26,205 bases of DNA from an uncultured Acidaminococcus sp. (lineage in GTDB: Bacteria > Bacillota > Negativicutes > Acidaminococcales > Acidaminococcaceae). The notes beneath the pieces were generated by a model. It was not told the origin of the DNA. It was given only the letters and a program-made list of their open reading frames with translations, and searched no databases. Location of the stretch: positions 1 to 26,205 of the forward strand of contig UPXT01000027.1 in the NCBI GenBank assembly GCA_900538365.1. The letters run 5' to 3'. Positions 1 to 7,844 of the stretch are shown one piece after another. Positions within the stretch are counted from its first letter, which is position 1; every line of letters starts with the position of its first letter. Made by a program: the position numbers and the translations under genes.

Positions 1-7
1 GCAAAAA

Positions 8-38
8 TGGGGTGAGGAAAGAATATTTCCTCACCCCA
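8..38. terminator. Perfect 13-bp hairpin, probable terminator
   Basis: A perfect inverted repeat with 13-bp arms at 8-20 and 26-38 and a 5-nt loop. Five A residues (3-7) precede it, so on the minus strand the hairpin is followed by TTTTT, as in an intrinsic terminator. On the plus strand the following bases (39-50) are only moderately T-rich. It may end a gene lying left of the window, act in both directions, or stop leftward transcription. The direction is not settled. Confidence 0.6.
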
Positions 39-203
39 ACATTTATTATAGAACCTTTTTTTGCTGAGGACAAAGAAACTGTCCACTCTAAATAGACAAA
101 CAATTCTAACAACGGGGAGGGAATAATGACTATTAATTTGTAAATTTTGTATCATTTTTACGAGGATTTTATGGTTTTAAGGCTTATTTTTTTAGCTGAA
201 GTA

Positions 204-212
204 TGATATTAT
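204..212 (+). promoter_or_regulatory. Extended -10 promoter of the hydrogenase gene
   Basis: TGA followed by TATTAT forms an extended -10 element (TGn plus hexamer) in an AT-rich stretch. No good -35 box lies 17 bp upstream. Transcription would begin near 219, after the GTG at 214, which supports the ATG at 253 as the true start. That ATG has AAGGGG six bases before it. Confidence 0.55.
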
Positions 213-252
213 AGTGTCCATAGATTTTAAACATATGATGAAGGGGTATCAA

Positions 253-1758
253 ATGGAAGTCACTCAAATTACGCAAATCAGACGGAAAGTCCTGACCATG
301 CTCTCAAAGATGGCCTATGATGGGAACCTGCCAGACCATGTCTATGACATCCTCCAGATCGTCCAAGAGGATTCGCCGCGTCTGCGCTGCTGCGTCCACA
401 AGGAACGGGCCGTTTTGAAGGAGCGCATCAATGTAGCCTTAGGTCTTGATACGGACCTGAACATCATTGAAGCTGCTAAAAAGGCCGTTTCGGAACCGGT
501 TGACCGAACGCAGCATGTCATTGCCGTCCTGCCGGAAGGCTGCTCGGCCTGCCCGGTCAATAAGTACATGATTACTGATGTCTGCCGCCAGTGCCTGACC
601 CATCGCTGCATGAACGGCTGCCCGAAAAAGGCCATTTCCGTATACCAGGGCCGTGCCCATATTGATTATGATGTATGTGTCGAATGCGGCAACTGCAAAC
701 GGGCCTGCCCCTATGGCGCTGTCGTTGAAATCTCCCGTCCCTGTGAAAACGCCTGTAAGGTCCACGCCCTTCATATGGGGGCTGACAAAAAGGCGGAAAT
801 CGATAAAAATGTCTGTGTGGAATGCGGTGCCTGCCGTGGGGCTTGCCCCTTCGGCGCCATCGAAGAACGGAGCCACATTGTACAGCTTATCCAGGACCTC
901 AAGGCTGAAAACCGCAGCGTTTACGCACTTTTGGCGCCCTCCTTTGTCGGTCAGTTCGGACTCAAGGTCTCTCCTGGTCAGATCAAAAAAGCCTGCCGCA
1001 TGCTGGGCTTTACGCAAGTCAAGGAAGTTGCCGTTGGGGCAGATATGACGGTCATTTCAGAAGCTGAGGAATACGTGGAAAAAGTGGAGCATGGCGACCA
1101 GAAACTTTTGACAAGTTCCTGCTGCCCCGCTTTCGTTGCAACGGTCAAGCGTCATGCCCCAGCCCTTGCTGACTGCATCTCCGATACGGTTTCACCGATG
1201 GTGGCCCGCAGCAAGGCTGTAAAGCACAATGATCCCGGCGCCATTACGGTCTTTGTTGGTCCCTGCATTGCAAAGAAAGTCGAAGCTCGCGAGCATCCGG
1301 ATGAAATCGATTATTCCCTGACTTTTGAGGAACTAAAGTGCATGATGGACAGCCAGGGAATCAACCCGGCTGAACTGGAAGCCGAGGACTTCCAGCCTGA
1401 CTCTTCCGCTGATGGCTGCAGCTTCCCTCAGGAAGCCGGTGTCAGCAAGGCCGTGAACGACTATACGGAAAAATTCCATGACATTACGGTAAACAGTCTC
1501 TACTGCAATGGCCTGGAAGAGTGCCTCAAGGCACTCAAGGATTACCAGGATGGCAAGCTTGACATCAAGTATCTGGAAGGCATGGCCTGTGTCAAGGGCT
1601 GCCTCAATGGTCCAGGGTCACTCACGGAACCGGGGCTTACGCGGGTTCTCCTTAAACGCTTTGCTGACACAACGAAGGTCAAATGTGCCGGCGACAATGA
1701 TTTTGCCCAGAACGAAGTCAAGCATGTCGACATGGAACGCGTCTATTTGCGCAAATAA
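253..1758 (+). CDS. Monomeric [FeFe] hydrogenase (non-group-A type)
   Basis: A 501-residue iron-sulfur protein of the [FeFe] hydrogenase family, which interconverts protons and H2 using ferredoxin electrons in the cytoplasm. The ferredoxin-like part is rich in cysteine. It has C97, C100, C111, C114, C119 and C123, then two CxxCxxCxxxCP motifs at 142-152 and 188-198, with C164 and C168 between them. The H-cluster motifs are recognisable: L1 as SSCCPAF (C290, C291), L2 as GPCIAKK (C338) and L3 as MACVKGC (C446, C450). The usual Met before the L2 Pro-Cys is Gly and the L1 Trp is Phe, so this is not a classical group A enzyme; group B is my best guess. The GTG at 214 extends the frame by 13 codons, but the ATG at 253 has the ribosome site and lies after the likely promoter. 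It appears to be a single-gene unit. A sensory or ferredoxin-recycling role cannot be excluded. Confidence 0.88.
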   Translation: MEVTQITQIRRKVLTMLSKMAYDGNLPDHVYDILQIVQEDSPRLRCCVHKERAVLKERINVALGLDTDLNIIEAAKKAVSEPVDRTQHVIAVLPEGCSACPVNKYMITDVCRQCLTHRCMNGCPKKAISVYQGRAHIDYDVCVECGNCKRACPYGAVVEISRPCENACKVHALHMGADKKAEIDKNVCVECGACRGACPFGAIEERSHIVQLIQDLKAENRSVYALLAPSFVGQFGLKVSPGQIKKACRMLGFTQVKEVAVGADMTVISEAEEYVEKVEHGDQKLLTSSCCPAFVATVKRHAPALADCISDTVSPMVARSKAVKHNDPGAITVFVGPCIAKKVEAREHPDEIDYSLTFEELKCMMDSQGINPAELEAEDFQPDSSADGCSFPQEAGVSKAVNDYTEKFHDITVNSLYCNGLEECLKALKDYQDGKLDIKYLEGMACVKGCLNGPGSLTEPGLTRVLLKRFADTTKVKCAGDNDFAQNEVKHVDMERVYLRK

Positions 1759-1775
1759 GCGCTTTGTGATAGAAT
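1747..1775 (+). promoter_or_regulatory. Likely promoter of yebC
   Basis: TTGCGC (1747-1752) and TAGAAT (1770-1775) are 17 bp apart, across the stop codon of the hydrogenase gene. The -35 box is weak (3 of 6) and the -10 box is good (5 of 6). A similar TAGAAT box appears before the HAD gene, and one may precede nfeD. There is no clear terminator between the hydrogenase gene and yebC, so read-through is also possible. Confidence 0.4.
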
Positions 1776-1813
1776 AGGCGGGTAGTACACAGTTTTGTTG
1801 GGAGGAATTCAGT

Positions 1814-2545
1814 ATGTCCGGACACTCCAAGTGGGCCAATATAAAGTTCAAAAAAGGAAAGGCCGATGCCCTGCGCGGCAAGATCAACACGAAAATCGGC
1901 CGTGAAATCACCATTGCTGTCAAGATGGGCGGCTCCGATCCAACAGGCAATATGCGGTTGAAGCTTGCCCTTTCCAAGGCCAAAGCCAATAACATCCCAA
2001 AAGAAAACATCAAACGCGCCATTGCCAAAGGCGAAGGGACGACGGAAGGCTCGAACTACGAAGAAATTACCTATGAAGGGTACGGACCTGCCGGCGTTGC
2101 CATCATGATCAGCGCCTTGACGGATAACCGCAATCGTACGGCCGCCGATGTGCGCCACGTCTTTTCCAAGGGCGGCAACATGGGTGAATCTGGCTGTGTA
2201 AGCTGGATGTTCAAGAACAAAGGCCTTTTCACCATCGAAAAGGAAGGCGCTCCGGCTGAGGACGAAGTGATGGAAGTCGCGCTCGAAGCGGGTGCCGAGG
2301 ACATGGAAACCAACGATGATACCTATGTCATTACGACCGCTCCGGAAGATTATGATGCTGTGGAACAAGCCCTTTTAGACCACAATATCAATGTTGCCAT
2401 GAGCGAACTGTCCTTGATCCCTGACAATACCATTGCCGTTACCGGTGAGGATGCAGAAAAAGTACAGAAAATGATCGACAGCTTTGATGAACTCGATGAC
2501 GTGCAGGATGTGTACACCAACGCAGACCTGCCTGATGAGGAATAA
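1814..2545 (+). CDS. yebC: YebC/PmpR family translation or transcription factor
   Basis: A 243-residue protein of the YebC/PmpR (TACO1-like) family, close to the usual 240-250 residues. The family signature start MSGHSKWANIKFKKGKAD is intact and the acidic C-terminus is typical. Members have been described as DNA-binding regulators and, more recently, as factors that relieve ribosome stalling; this sequence does not say which applies here. The start is well supported by a GGGAGGAA site 7-8 bases before the ATG. Its position just before ruvC is a common bacterial arrangement. A GC-rich hairpin separates it from ruvC, so expression of the two may be partly uncoupled. Confidence 0.95.
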   Translation: MSGHSKWANIKFKKGKADALRGKINTKIGREITIAVKMGGSDPTGNMRLKLALSKAKANNIPKENIKRAIAKGEGTTEGSNYEEITYEGYGPAGVAIMISALTDNRNRTAADVRHVFSKGGNMGESGCVSWMFKNKGLFTIEKEGAPAEDEVMEVALEAGAEDMETNDDTYVITTAPEDYDAVEQALLDHNINVAMSELSLIPDNTIAVTGEDAEKVQKMIDSFDELDDVQDVYTNADLPDEE

Positions 2546-2557
2546 GCTTGGATTTGG

Positions 2558-2596
2558 GCCGGCCGTCTGGGACTACCAGGGCCGGCTTGTTTGTTA
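2558..2596 (+). terminator. Hairpin between yebC and ruvC, partial terminator
   Basis: GCCGGCC (2558-2564) pairs with GGCCGGC (2580-2586), and inside it CTGG (2567-2570) pairs with CCAG (2576-2579), with a GT bulge and a 5-nt loop. The following TTGTTTGTTAT is T-rich but interrupted. It probably reduces rather than stops transcription into ruvC. Confidence 0.5.
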
Positions 2597-2629
2597 TATA
2601 AGGAAATGGATTGTGACCAAGGAGGCCCC

Positions 2630-3127
2630 ATGTTAGCACTCGGAATTGACCCAGGGACCGCAATCTGCGGTTACGGTCTGGTAAAATTGGAGAAAAGCCG
2701 GCTCATTCCCATTCATTACGGGTCCATCATGACCGATAAGGACATGCTGCCGGAAAAACGGCTCCAGATCATCTATGAAGCATTGACTGGCCTCATCAAG
2801 GAGTATAAGCCGGATTTTATGAGCGTGGAAAAGCTCTTTTTTAACCGTAATGTCACAACGGCCATTGCAGTTGGACAGGCCCGCGGCGTCATCGTCTTAT
2901 CGGCGGCCATGGCCGATCTGCCGGTCTATGAATATACACCGATCCAGATCAAACAGGCCATCACGGGTACGGGCCGGGCCGACAAGAAGCAGGTGACTTA
3001 TATGGTCATGAAACTGCTCCGCTTAAAGGAAGAGCCAAAACCGGATGATACGGCAGATGCTCTTGCGATTGCCATTACAGGCCTCAATTATGTCCGCGAA
3101 AAAGATCTTATGGAGAAACTCAAATGA
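2630..3127 (+). CDS. ruvC: Holliday junction endonuclease RuvC
   Basis: A 165-residue RuvC, the nuclease that cuts Holliday junctions symmetrically after RuvAB branch migration. The family N-terminus MLALGIDPGT carries the first catalytic Asp (D7). SVEKLFF carries the conserved Glu. The C-terminal KPDDTADALAIAI block carries the last acidic metal ligands. The start is ATG 2630 with GGAGG six bases upstream; the in-frame TTG at 2591 would add 13 unrelated residues. The stop overlaps the ruvA start (ATGA), so the two are translationally coupled. Bacilli use RecU instead of RuvC, so the presence of RuvC fits Negativicutes or Clostridia. Confidence 0.96.
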   Translation: MLALGIDPGTAICGYGLVKLEKSRLIPIHYGSIMTDKDMLPEKRLQIIYEALTGLIKEYKPDFMSVEKLFFNRNVTTAIAVGQARGVIVLSAAMADLPVYEYTPIQIKQAITGTGRADKKQVTYMVMKLLRLKEEPKPDDTADALAIAITGLNYVREKDLMEKLK

Positions 3128-3729
3128 TTGGATTTATCAAAGGACGCGTCGATACAATTGGAAGCAATTTTGCATTCGTTGAAACCCAAGGTGTCGGCTA
3201 CCGCGTCTACATGAACACATCGGATTTGGGACGCTTGGTTCTTGATGATAAAGTTAAGGTCTATACGTACCTTGCTGTCCGGGAAGATGCCCTGACCCTT
3301 TACGGCTTCCTTTCCCAGGAGGCATATGGTCTTTTTACAAAACTCATTACGGTAAGCGGCATTGGCCCGAAGGTGGCACAAGGCATCCTTTCCGCGTCAA
3401 AAGTGGACGATTTCCTGCTTGCCATCAAGAACCGGGACGTGAAATTCCTGACCAAGCTTCCGGGCATTGGTAAAAAGACGGCAGAACGTATGCTCTTGGA
3501 GCTAAAGGACCTGACGGGACCAGAAGGCCCGCTGCCTGAATCAGAGGGAGGATTCCTCGCTCCGGAAGGCCCTGTTTCTGCCTTGACGGAAACCATGGAG
3601 GCCCTTGCTTCCTTAGGATATACCCAAAATGAAATCTCAGGCGTCATGAACCGCATCAAGGTGACTGCGGACATGTCGGCGGAGGACCTGCTCAAAAAGG
3701 CCCTCCAGGTCATGGCAAGGAGGGGATAA
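3124..3729 (+). CDS. ruvA: Holliday junction branch migration subunit RuvA
   Basis: A 201-residue RuvA. It forms the tetramer that binds the four-way junction and recruits the RuvB motors. The N-terminal OB-fold (MIGFIKGRVDTIG, later GVGYRVYMN) is followed by helix-hairpin-helix motifs (VSGIGPKVAQGIL near residue 80 and LPGIGKKTAERM near residue 115). A linker leads to the C-terminal domain that contacts RuvB (ALASLGYTQNEI). The start overlaps the ruvC stop by four bases. The length is normal and no damage is seen. ruvB follows after a 3-base gap. Confidence 0.97.
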   Translation: MIGFIKGRVDTIGSNFAFVETQGVGYRVYMNTSDLGRLVLDDKVKVYTYLAVREDALTLYGFLSQEAYGLFTKLITVSGIGPKVAQGILSASKVDDFLLAIKNRDVKFLTKLPGIGKKTAERMLLELKDLTGPEGPLPESEGGFLAPEGPVSALTETMEALASLGYTQNEISGVMNRIKVTADMSAEDLLKKALQVMARRG

Positions 3730-3732
3730 GCC

Positions 3733-4740
3733 GTGGAAGAAGATCAGCGCATCATTGCTGGCGGTGAGCAGGTCCAGGATGGCTGGCAGTACAGTCTCCG
3801 GCCCCGCAGGCTACAGGAATACATTGGCCAGGAAAAGGTCAAAGAAAATATGACCGTCTTCATTCAGGCCGCCCTCAAACGCCGGGAAGCCTTGGATCAT
3901 GTCCTGCTTTATGGACCGCCTGGCCTTGGCAAGACGACCCTTGCCAATATCATCGCAAACGAACTGGGCGTCAATATCCGGATTACCAGCGGACCTGCCT
4001 TGGAACGGCAGGGGGATTTGGCCGCCATTTTGACCAATCTGGATGAAAGCGAAGTGCTCTTTATCGATGAAATCCACCGCCTGCCCAAGACCGTGGAAGA
4101 AATCCTTTATTCGGCCATGGAAGACTATGCCCTTGATATCATCATCGGCAAGGGGCCTGCTGCCCGCAGTGTACGCCTTGACCTCCCGCGCTTTACCCTC
4201 ATTGGGGCAACAACGCGCATGGGAAGCGTGGCGGCCCCGCTGCGGGACCGCTTTGGTGTCATTTGCCATTTGGAATTTTACACGGCTGAGGAACTCCAGA
4301 TCATTGTGGAGCGGGCAGCGGAAATCCTGAACGTCAAGATTGACCATGAAGGAGCCTATGAAATTGGACGGCGCAGCAGAGGCACGCCCCGTGTGGCCAA
4401 CCGGCTCCTGAAACGGGTTCGGGATTTTGCCGAAGTGGCTGGGGCGGACACGATTACTAAGGAAATCTGCAGGAAGACCATGGAGCGCCTTGAAATCGAC
4501 GACTTGGGTCTTGATCGCAGTGACCGGCGCCTGCTCACAAAGCTCGTCAAGGATTTCGGCGGCCGTCCTGTCGGCGTCGATACCCTGGCAGCTTCTTTAA
4601 ATGAGGAATCAGAGACCTTGGAAGATGTCTACGAGCCTTACCTCATGCAGCTGGGCATGCTTCAGCGGACCCCAAAAGGCCGCCAGGCAACACCGGCGGC
4701 ATATCGTTATCTTGGAATTGCCTATCCGGAAGGAAGATGA
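3733..4740 (+). CDS. ruvB: Holliday junction branch migration ATPase RuvB
   Basis: A 335-residue AAA+ ATPase that drives branch migration with RuvA. Visible motifs are Walker A GPPGLGKTT (61-69), Walker B LFIDEIHRL (D112, E113), sensor 1 GATTR (158-162), the PLRDRFG block with the arginine finger (R173), and a C-terminal winged-helix domain including GGRPVG. The start codon is GTG at 3733, preceded by AGGAGGGG and seven bases; the site overlaps the end of ruvA. All catalytic positions are present. The stop codon lies 2 bases before the queH ATG, so queH is probably in the same transcript. Confidence 0.97.
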   Translation: MEEDQRIIAGGEQVQDGWQYSLRPRRLQEYIGQEKVKENMTVFIQAALKRREALDHVLLYGPPGLGKTTLANIIANELGVNIRITSGPALERQGDLAAILTNLDESEVLFIDEIHRLPKTVEEILYSAMEDYALDIIIGKGPAARSVRLDLPRFTLIGATTRMGSVAAPLRDRFGVICHLEFYTAEELQIIVERAAEILNVKIDHEGAYEIGRRSRGTPRVANRLLKRVRDFAEVAGADTITKEICRKTMERLEIDDLGLDRSDRRLLTKLVKDFGGRPVGVDTLAASLNEESETLEDVYEPYLMQLGMLQRTPKGRQATPAAYRYLGIAYPEGR

Positions 4741-4742
4741 CC

Positions 4743-5321
4743 ATGAATATCCTGCTTCATGCCTGCTGCGGTCCCTGTTCCTGCTATCCGACAAAGGAAC
4801 TGACGGCTGAAGGGCATACCTTTACGATTTATTACTTCAATCCCAATATCCACCCTTACAAGGAATTCAAGCGGCGCCTCAATACGCTCCGTGAATTTTG
4901 TGAGGCCCGTCATTATCCCCTTGTGGCGGATAAGAGCTATCCTTTGGAAGATACGCTTCGGGGTATGCTCAGCGAACCGACCGTGCGCTGTGCTTACTGC
5001 TATCGCGTGCGTCTTGAGATGGCTGCCCGCTACGCCAAGGAACATGGTTTTGATGCGTTTTCCACGACCCTTCTTGTAAGTCCTTATCAAAAGCATGACC
5101 TCATCCGCAGGACTGCCGAAGAGGCGGCCGCGCGCTTTGGGATTCCCTTCTATTATGAAGATTTCCGTGAGGGCTATGAAGAAGGCGTAGCAATCAGTCT
5201 CGACCTTGACCTTTACCGTCAGCCCTATTGTGGCTGCATCTTTAGTGAACGGGATCGCTATGAAATCCGCAAAAGGAAGAAGAATATTCCTGAAATTATG
5301 GCAAAGGACGCGGCGCGATGA
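4743..5321 (+). CDS. queH: Epoxyqueuosine reductase QueH
   Basis: A 192-residue QueH (old DUF208), which reduces epoxyqueuosine in tRNA to queuosine and is unrelated in fold to the cobalamin enzyme QueG. The conserved cysteines are present: the N-terminal HACCGPCSCY, the central CAYCYR and the C-terminal YCGCIFSE. They bind the Fe-S cluster and a second metal in characterised QueH. ATG 4743 is preferred over ATG 4737 because AAGGAAG (4730-4736) is then correctly spaced. The gene follows ruvB directly and overlaps the next gene by four bases. It belongs functionally with queA and tgt, found 1.5 kb downstream beyond a terminator. Confidence 0.93.
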   Translation: MNILLHACCGPCSCYPTKELTAEGHTFTIYYFNPNIHPYKEFKRRLNTLREFCEARHYPLVADKSYPLEDTLRGMLSEPTVRCAYCYRVRLEMAARYAKEHGFDAFSTTLLVSPYQKHDLIRRTAEEAAARFGIPFYYEDFREGYEEGVAISLDLDLYRQPYCGCIFSERDRYEIRKRKKNIPEIMAKDAAR

Positions 5322-6640
5322 AGATGAAAAAGATCCTGACAGCTTTTTTCCTCGCCTTTTTACTGCTTTTTTCCCTAAGCGCTTCGGCTTCCTCCCTAGG
5401 GCCCAAAATCCGGGTCGGCCTGGTTGTGGACCAGTATTCGGCTGAACTGAGTTCTGCCGGGAAAATAACGGTCATTGATGGGCGGGGAAAGAAAGTGACC
5501 CTATCACCAGGGCGGCATTTCATCTCCATGAAGGGCGGACGCTTTTATGCCGATAAGAAAAAACTCTCTGGCAGCTGCCTTTCTTTTGTGGCCCAAAATG
5601 CCAGCCAGCCCGTCCTTGTGAACCGGAAGAAATACCGCGGAGCCCTGACTGCGGTCATGACCCGCGAAAAAAAGCGCCTTACCGTTGTCAACACGCTTCC
5701 CGTGGAGGAATATCTTTATGGGGTGGTAGCTAGGGAAGTGATTCCTTTGTGGCCTGATGAAGCCATCAAGGCCCAGGCCGTGGCTGCCCGCAGCTTTGCC
5801 CTCTACCACTTGGATCATCCCCAGTATGAAGGCTTTGATATCAAGGCAACGGATCAAGGCCAGGTCTATGGAGGAATCGAAGCTGAGCATCCCAATACGA
5901 CAAAACTTGTCAAGGCAACGCGCGGCGTGGCAGCTGTTTACGACGGAGAGCCCATCCAAGCCTTTTTCCACAGCACGAGCGGCGGTTATACAGAAGCGGC
6001 TGCAAACGTCTGGGGAAAGGATATCCCTTATCTTCAGGCCGTCAAGGATGATGACAAGGATTCCCCTAACTACAGCTGGACCAAGAGCTTTACGCAAGCC
6101 CAGCTCGAACGGACGTTGAAACAGGGCGGCTATGACATTGGCAAGCTGCAGGGCATCCGTCTCCTGCCGCTGGGAAAAGCGCCCATGAAGTGGTCCAGTG
6201 ACCGCGGCACCAGCGGCCGGGTCAAACGGATGACCTTTAAGGGCAGCCGCCGTGACGTAACACTCACAGGCAGTCAGGTGCGGTCTTTATTGGGCCTTAA
6301 CAGCACTCTTTTTGAGGTCATCATCGGTACGGATGAACCTGACTCCATCGATGTGTCCATCAAGAATGCTTACGGCTATGAGGTGGGCCGCAAGAAAATT
6401 CCCATCGACAAGAAGACCCGCCAAGGTACGGGAACAAAGGTTGGGGACCTGCGCTTATTTGCCGGGGTCAAAGATGAAAAGGTCTTTTTCGTCGGCGGCG
6501 GTTGGGGCCACGGTGTTGGACTCAGCCAGTGGGGTGCCCGCGGTATGGCCCTTGAAAAGAGTGCCCGTCGGAAAAAGGATTATTATAAGACCATCCTCCG
6601 GCACTATTATCGGGGCATTTCCCTTGAGGTACGTTACTGA
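5318..6640 (+). CDS. SpoIID/LytB domain secreted cell-wall protein
   Basis: A 440-residue exported protein of the SpoIID/LytB family. SpoIID is a peptidoglycan lytic transglycosylase of sporulation; LytB-type members act in vegetative wall remodelling. A clear signal peptide spans residues 1-25 (basic start, hydrophobic stretch, cleavage near ASA-SS). The core domain begins near PVEEYLYGVVAREVIP, where E140 matches the catalytic Glu. It continues through QAVAARSFALYH, HSTSGGYTEAAANVWG and the C-terminal WGHGVGLSQWGARGMA. The ATG overlaps the queH stop; ATG 5324 is a possible alternative. The terminator downstream ends this operon. In a non-sporulating lineage a general wall role is more likely, but no sporulation gene is visible here to judge from. 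Confidence 0.9.
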   Translation: MKMKKILTAFFLAFLLLFSLSASASSLGPKIRVGLVVDQYSAELSSAGKITVIDGRGKKVTLSPGRHFISMKGGRFYADKKKLSGSCLSFVAQNASQPVLVNRKKYRGALTAVMTREKKRLTVVNTLPVEEYLYGVVAREVIPLWPDEAIKAQAVAARSFALYHLDHPQYEGFDIKATDQGQVYGGIEAEHPNTTKLVKATRGVAAVYDGEPIQAFFHSTSGGYTEAAANVWGKDIPYLQAVKDDDKDSPNYSWTKSFTQAQLERTLKQGGYDIGKLQGIRLLPLGKAPMKWSSDRGTSGRVKRMTFKGSRRDVTLTGSQVRSLLGLNSTLFEVIIGTDEPDSIDVSIKNAYGYEVGRKKIPIDKKTRQGTGTKVGDLRLFAGVKDEKVFFVGGGWGHGVGLSQWGARGMALEKSARRKKDYYKTILRHYYRGISLEVRY

Positions 6641-6697
6641 ACCTTACGGCCATTGATGAACCAACGATAAAAAACGTCTTCTTTTTGCCTATCAGTT

Positions 6698-6726
6698 TTG
6701 ACCGTCCAGCCTATTCCTGATACAAT
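6698..6726 (+). promoter_or_regulatory. Sigma-70 promoter of queA, nested in a terminator
   Basis: TTGACC (6698-6703) and TACAAT (6721-6726) are separated by exactly 17 bp, with 5 of 6 matches in each box. Transcription would start near 6733, inside the right arm of the terminator hairpin at 6702-6739. The new transcript therefore lacks the left arm and cannot form the hairpin. Confidence 0.75.
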
Positions 6727-6750
6727 GGAGGCTGGACGGAACTATTTTTT
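6702..6750 (+). terminator. Intrinsic terminator after the SpoIID/LytB gene
   Basis: An 11-bp perfect stem, CCGTCCAGCCT (6702-6712) with AGGCTGGACGG (6729-6739), a 16-nt loop, then AACTA and six T (6745-6750). It ends the ruvC-to-spoIID operon. The loop and left arm also hold the queA promoter. Confidence 0.8.
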
Positions 6751-6811
6751 GCCTGGTTGATGAATCAAAAAAAGGGGGGAAGGCCCGAGGCCGCCCCATG
6801 AAGGAGTTAAT

Positions 6812-7831
6812 ATGGAAGTCACTGATTTTGATTATGATCTCCCCAAGGAGCTCATTGCGCAAACACCGATTGAACCAAGGGATGCTTCGCGTCTGCTTGT
6901 CATGGATAAAAAGACTGGCGCGTTGGAACACCGTCATTTCTATAACCTTCCTGAATACCTAAAACCGGGTGATGTCCTTGTCTTCAACGACACCCGCGTC
7001 ATGCCGGCGCGTCTACACGGGACAAAGACGACAGGTGCCCATGTTGAAGTCTTTTTGCTTACCCGGAAAAATAATACGGATTGGGAAGTCCTCGTGAAAC
7101 CGGGGAAAAAACTCCAGGAAGGGGCGGAAATCATCTTCAGTAAGGAACTTTCCTGCACCATCCTTGAAAAAACGGATTTTGGGGGCCGTGTTGCCCGTTT
7201 CCGCTTTGACGGTGTTTTTGAGGAAATCCTGGACCGCTTGGGAGAAACGCCGCTGCCGCCTTATATCCATGAAAAACTCAAGGATAAGGAACGCTACCAG
7301 ACCGTTTATAACCGGGAGCTGGGAAGTGCTGCGGCGCCGACGGCGGGCCTTCACTTTACAAAGGAACTCATGCAGAAAATCAAGGAAATGGGTGTTGAAG
7401 AAGTCTTTGTGACCTTGAATGTTGGCCTTGGGACGTTCCGCCCTGTCAGTGAAGAGCGCATTGAGGACCATGAAATGCATAGTGAGTTCTATACGGTTTC
7501 CCCCGAGGCGGCATCTGCCTTGAACCGGGCCAAAAAAGAGGGCCGGCGCATCATTGCAGTCGGCACGACGAGTGTCCGCACCTTGGAATCGGCGGGAGCA
7601 AGCGGCACCATGGTGCCTGGCGGCAACTGGACCAAGATCTTTATCTATCCGGGCTTCAAGTTCCACTTTGTCGATGCCCTTGTCACCAATTTCCACCTTC
7701 CTCAGAGCACGCTCATCATGCTGGTTTCGGCCCTTTCGAGTCGGGAGAACATCCTTCATGCCTATGGGGAAGCCGTGAAGGAAAAATATCGTTTCTTCAG
7801 TTTTGGCGACGCCATGTTCATCAAAGATTGA
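6812..7831 (+). CDS. queA: S-adenosylmethionine:tRNA ribosyltransferase-isomerase QueA
   Basis: A 339-residue QueA, which transfers and rearranges the ribosyl part of S-adenosylmethionine onto preQ1 in tRNA to make epoxyqueuosine. Family blocks are clear: the N-terminal FDYDLPKELIAQTPIEPRDASRL, then DVLVFNDTRVMPARL, AAPTAGLHFT, VGLGTFRPV, ESHEMHSE-like DHEMHSEFY and GTTSVRTLES. The length is typical (about 340). The start has GAAGGAG six bases upstream. It is the first gene of a unit with tgt, yajC and fau and has a strong promoter of its own. The tgt ATG follows its stop by 13 bases. Confidence 0.97.
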   Translation: MEVTDFDYDLPKELIAQTPIEPRDASRLLVMDKKTGALEHRHFYNLPEYLKPGDVLVFNDTRVMPARLHGTKTTGAHVEVFLLTRKNNTDWEVLVKPGKKLQEGAEIIFSKELSCTILEKTDFGGRVARFRFDGVFEEILDRLGETPLPPYIHEKLKDKERYQTVYNRELGSAAAPTAGLHFTKELMQKIKEMGVEEVFVTLNVGLGTFRPVSEERIEDHEMHSEFYTVSPEAASALNRAKKEGRRIIAVGTTSVRTLESAGASGTMVPGGNWTKIFIYPGFKFHFVDALVTNFHLPQSTLIMLVSALSSRENILHAYGEAVKEKYRFFSFGDAMFIKD

Positions 7832-7844
7832 TAAAGGAGTCTTT

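Noticed and set aside
214..252. GTG 214 as the start of the hydrogenase
   Set aside because: It lies within the promoter region, before the predicted transcript start, and has no ribosome site; ATG 253 has AAGGGG at the right distance.
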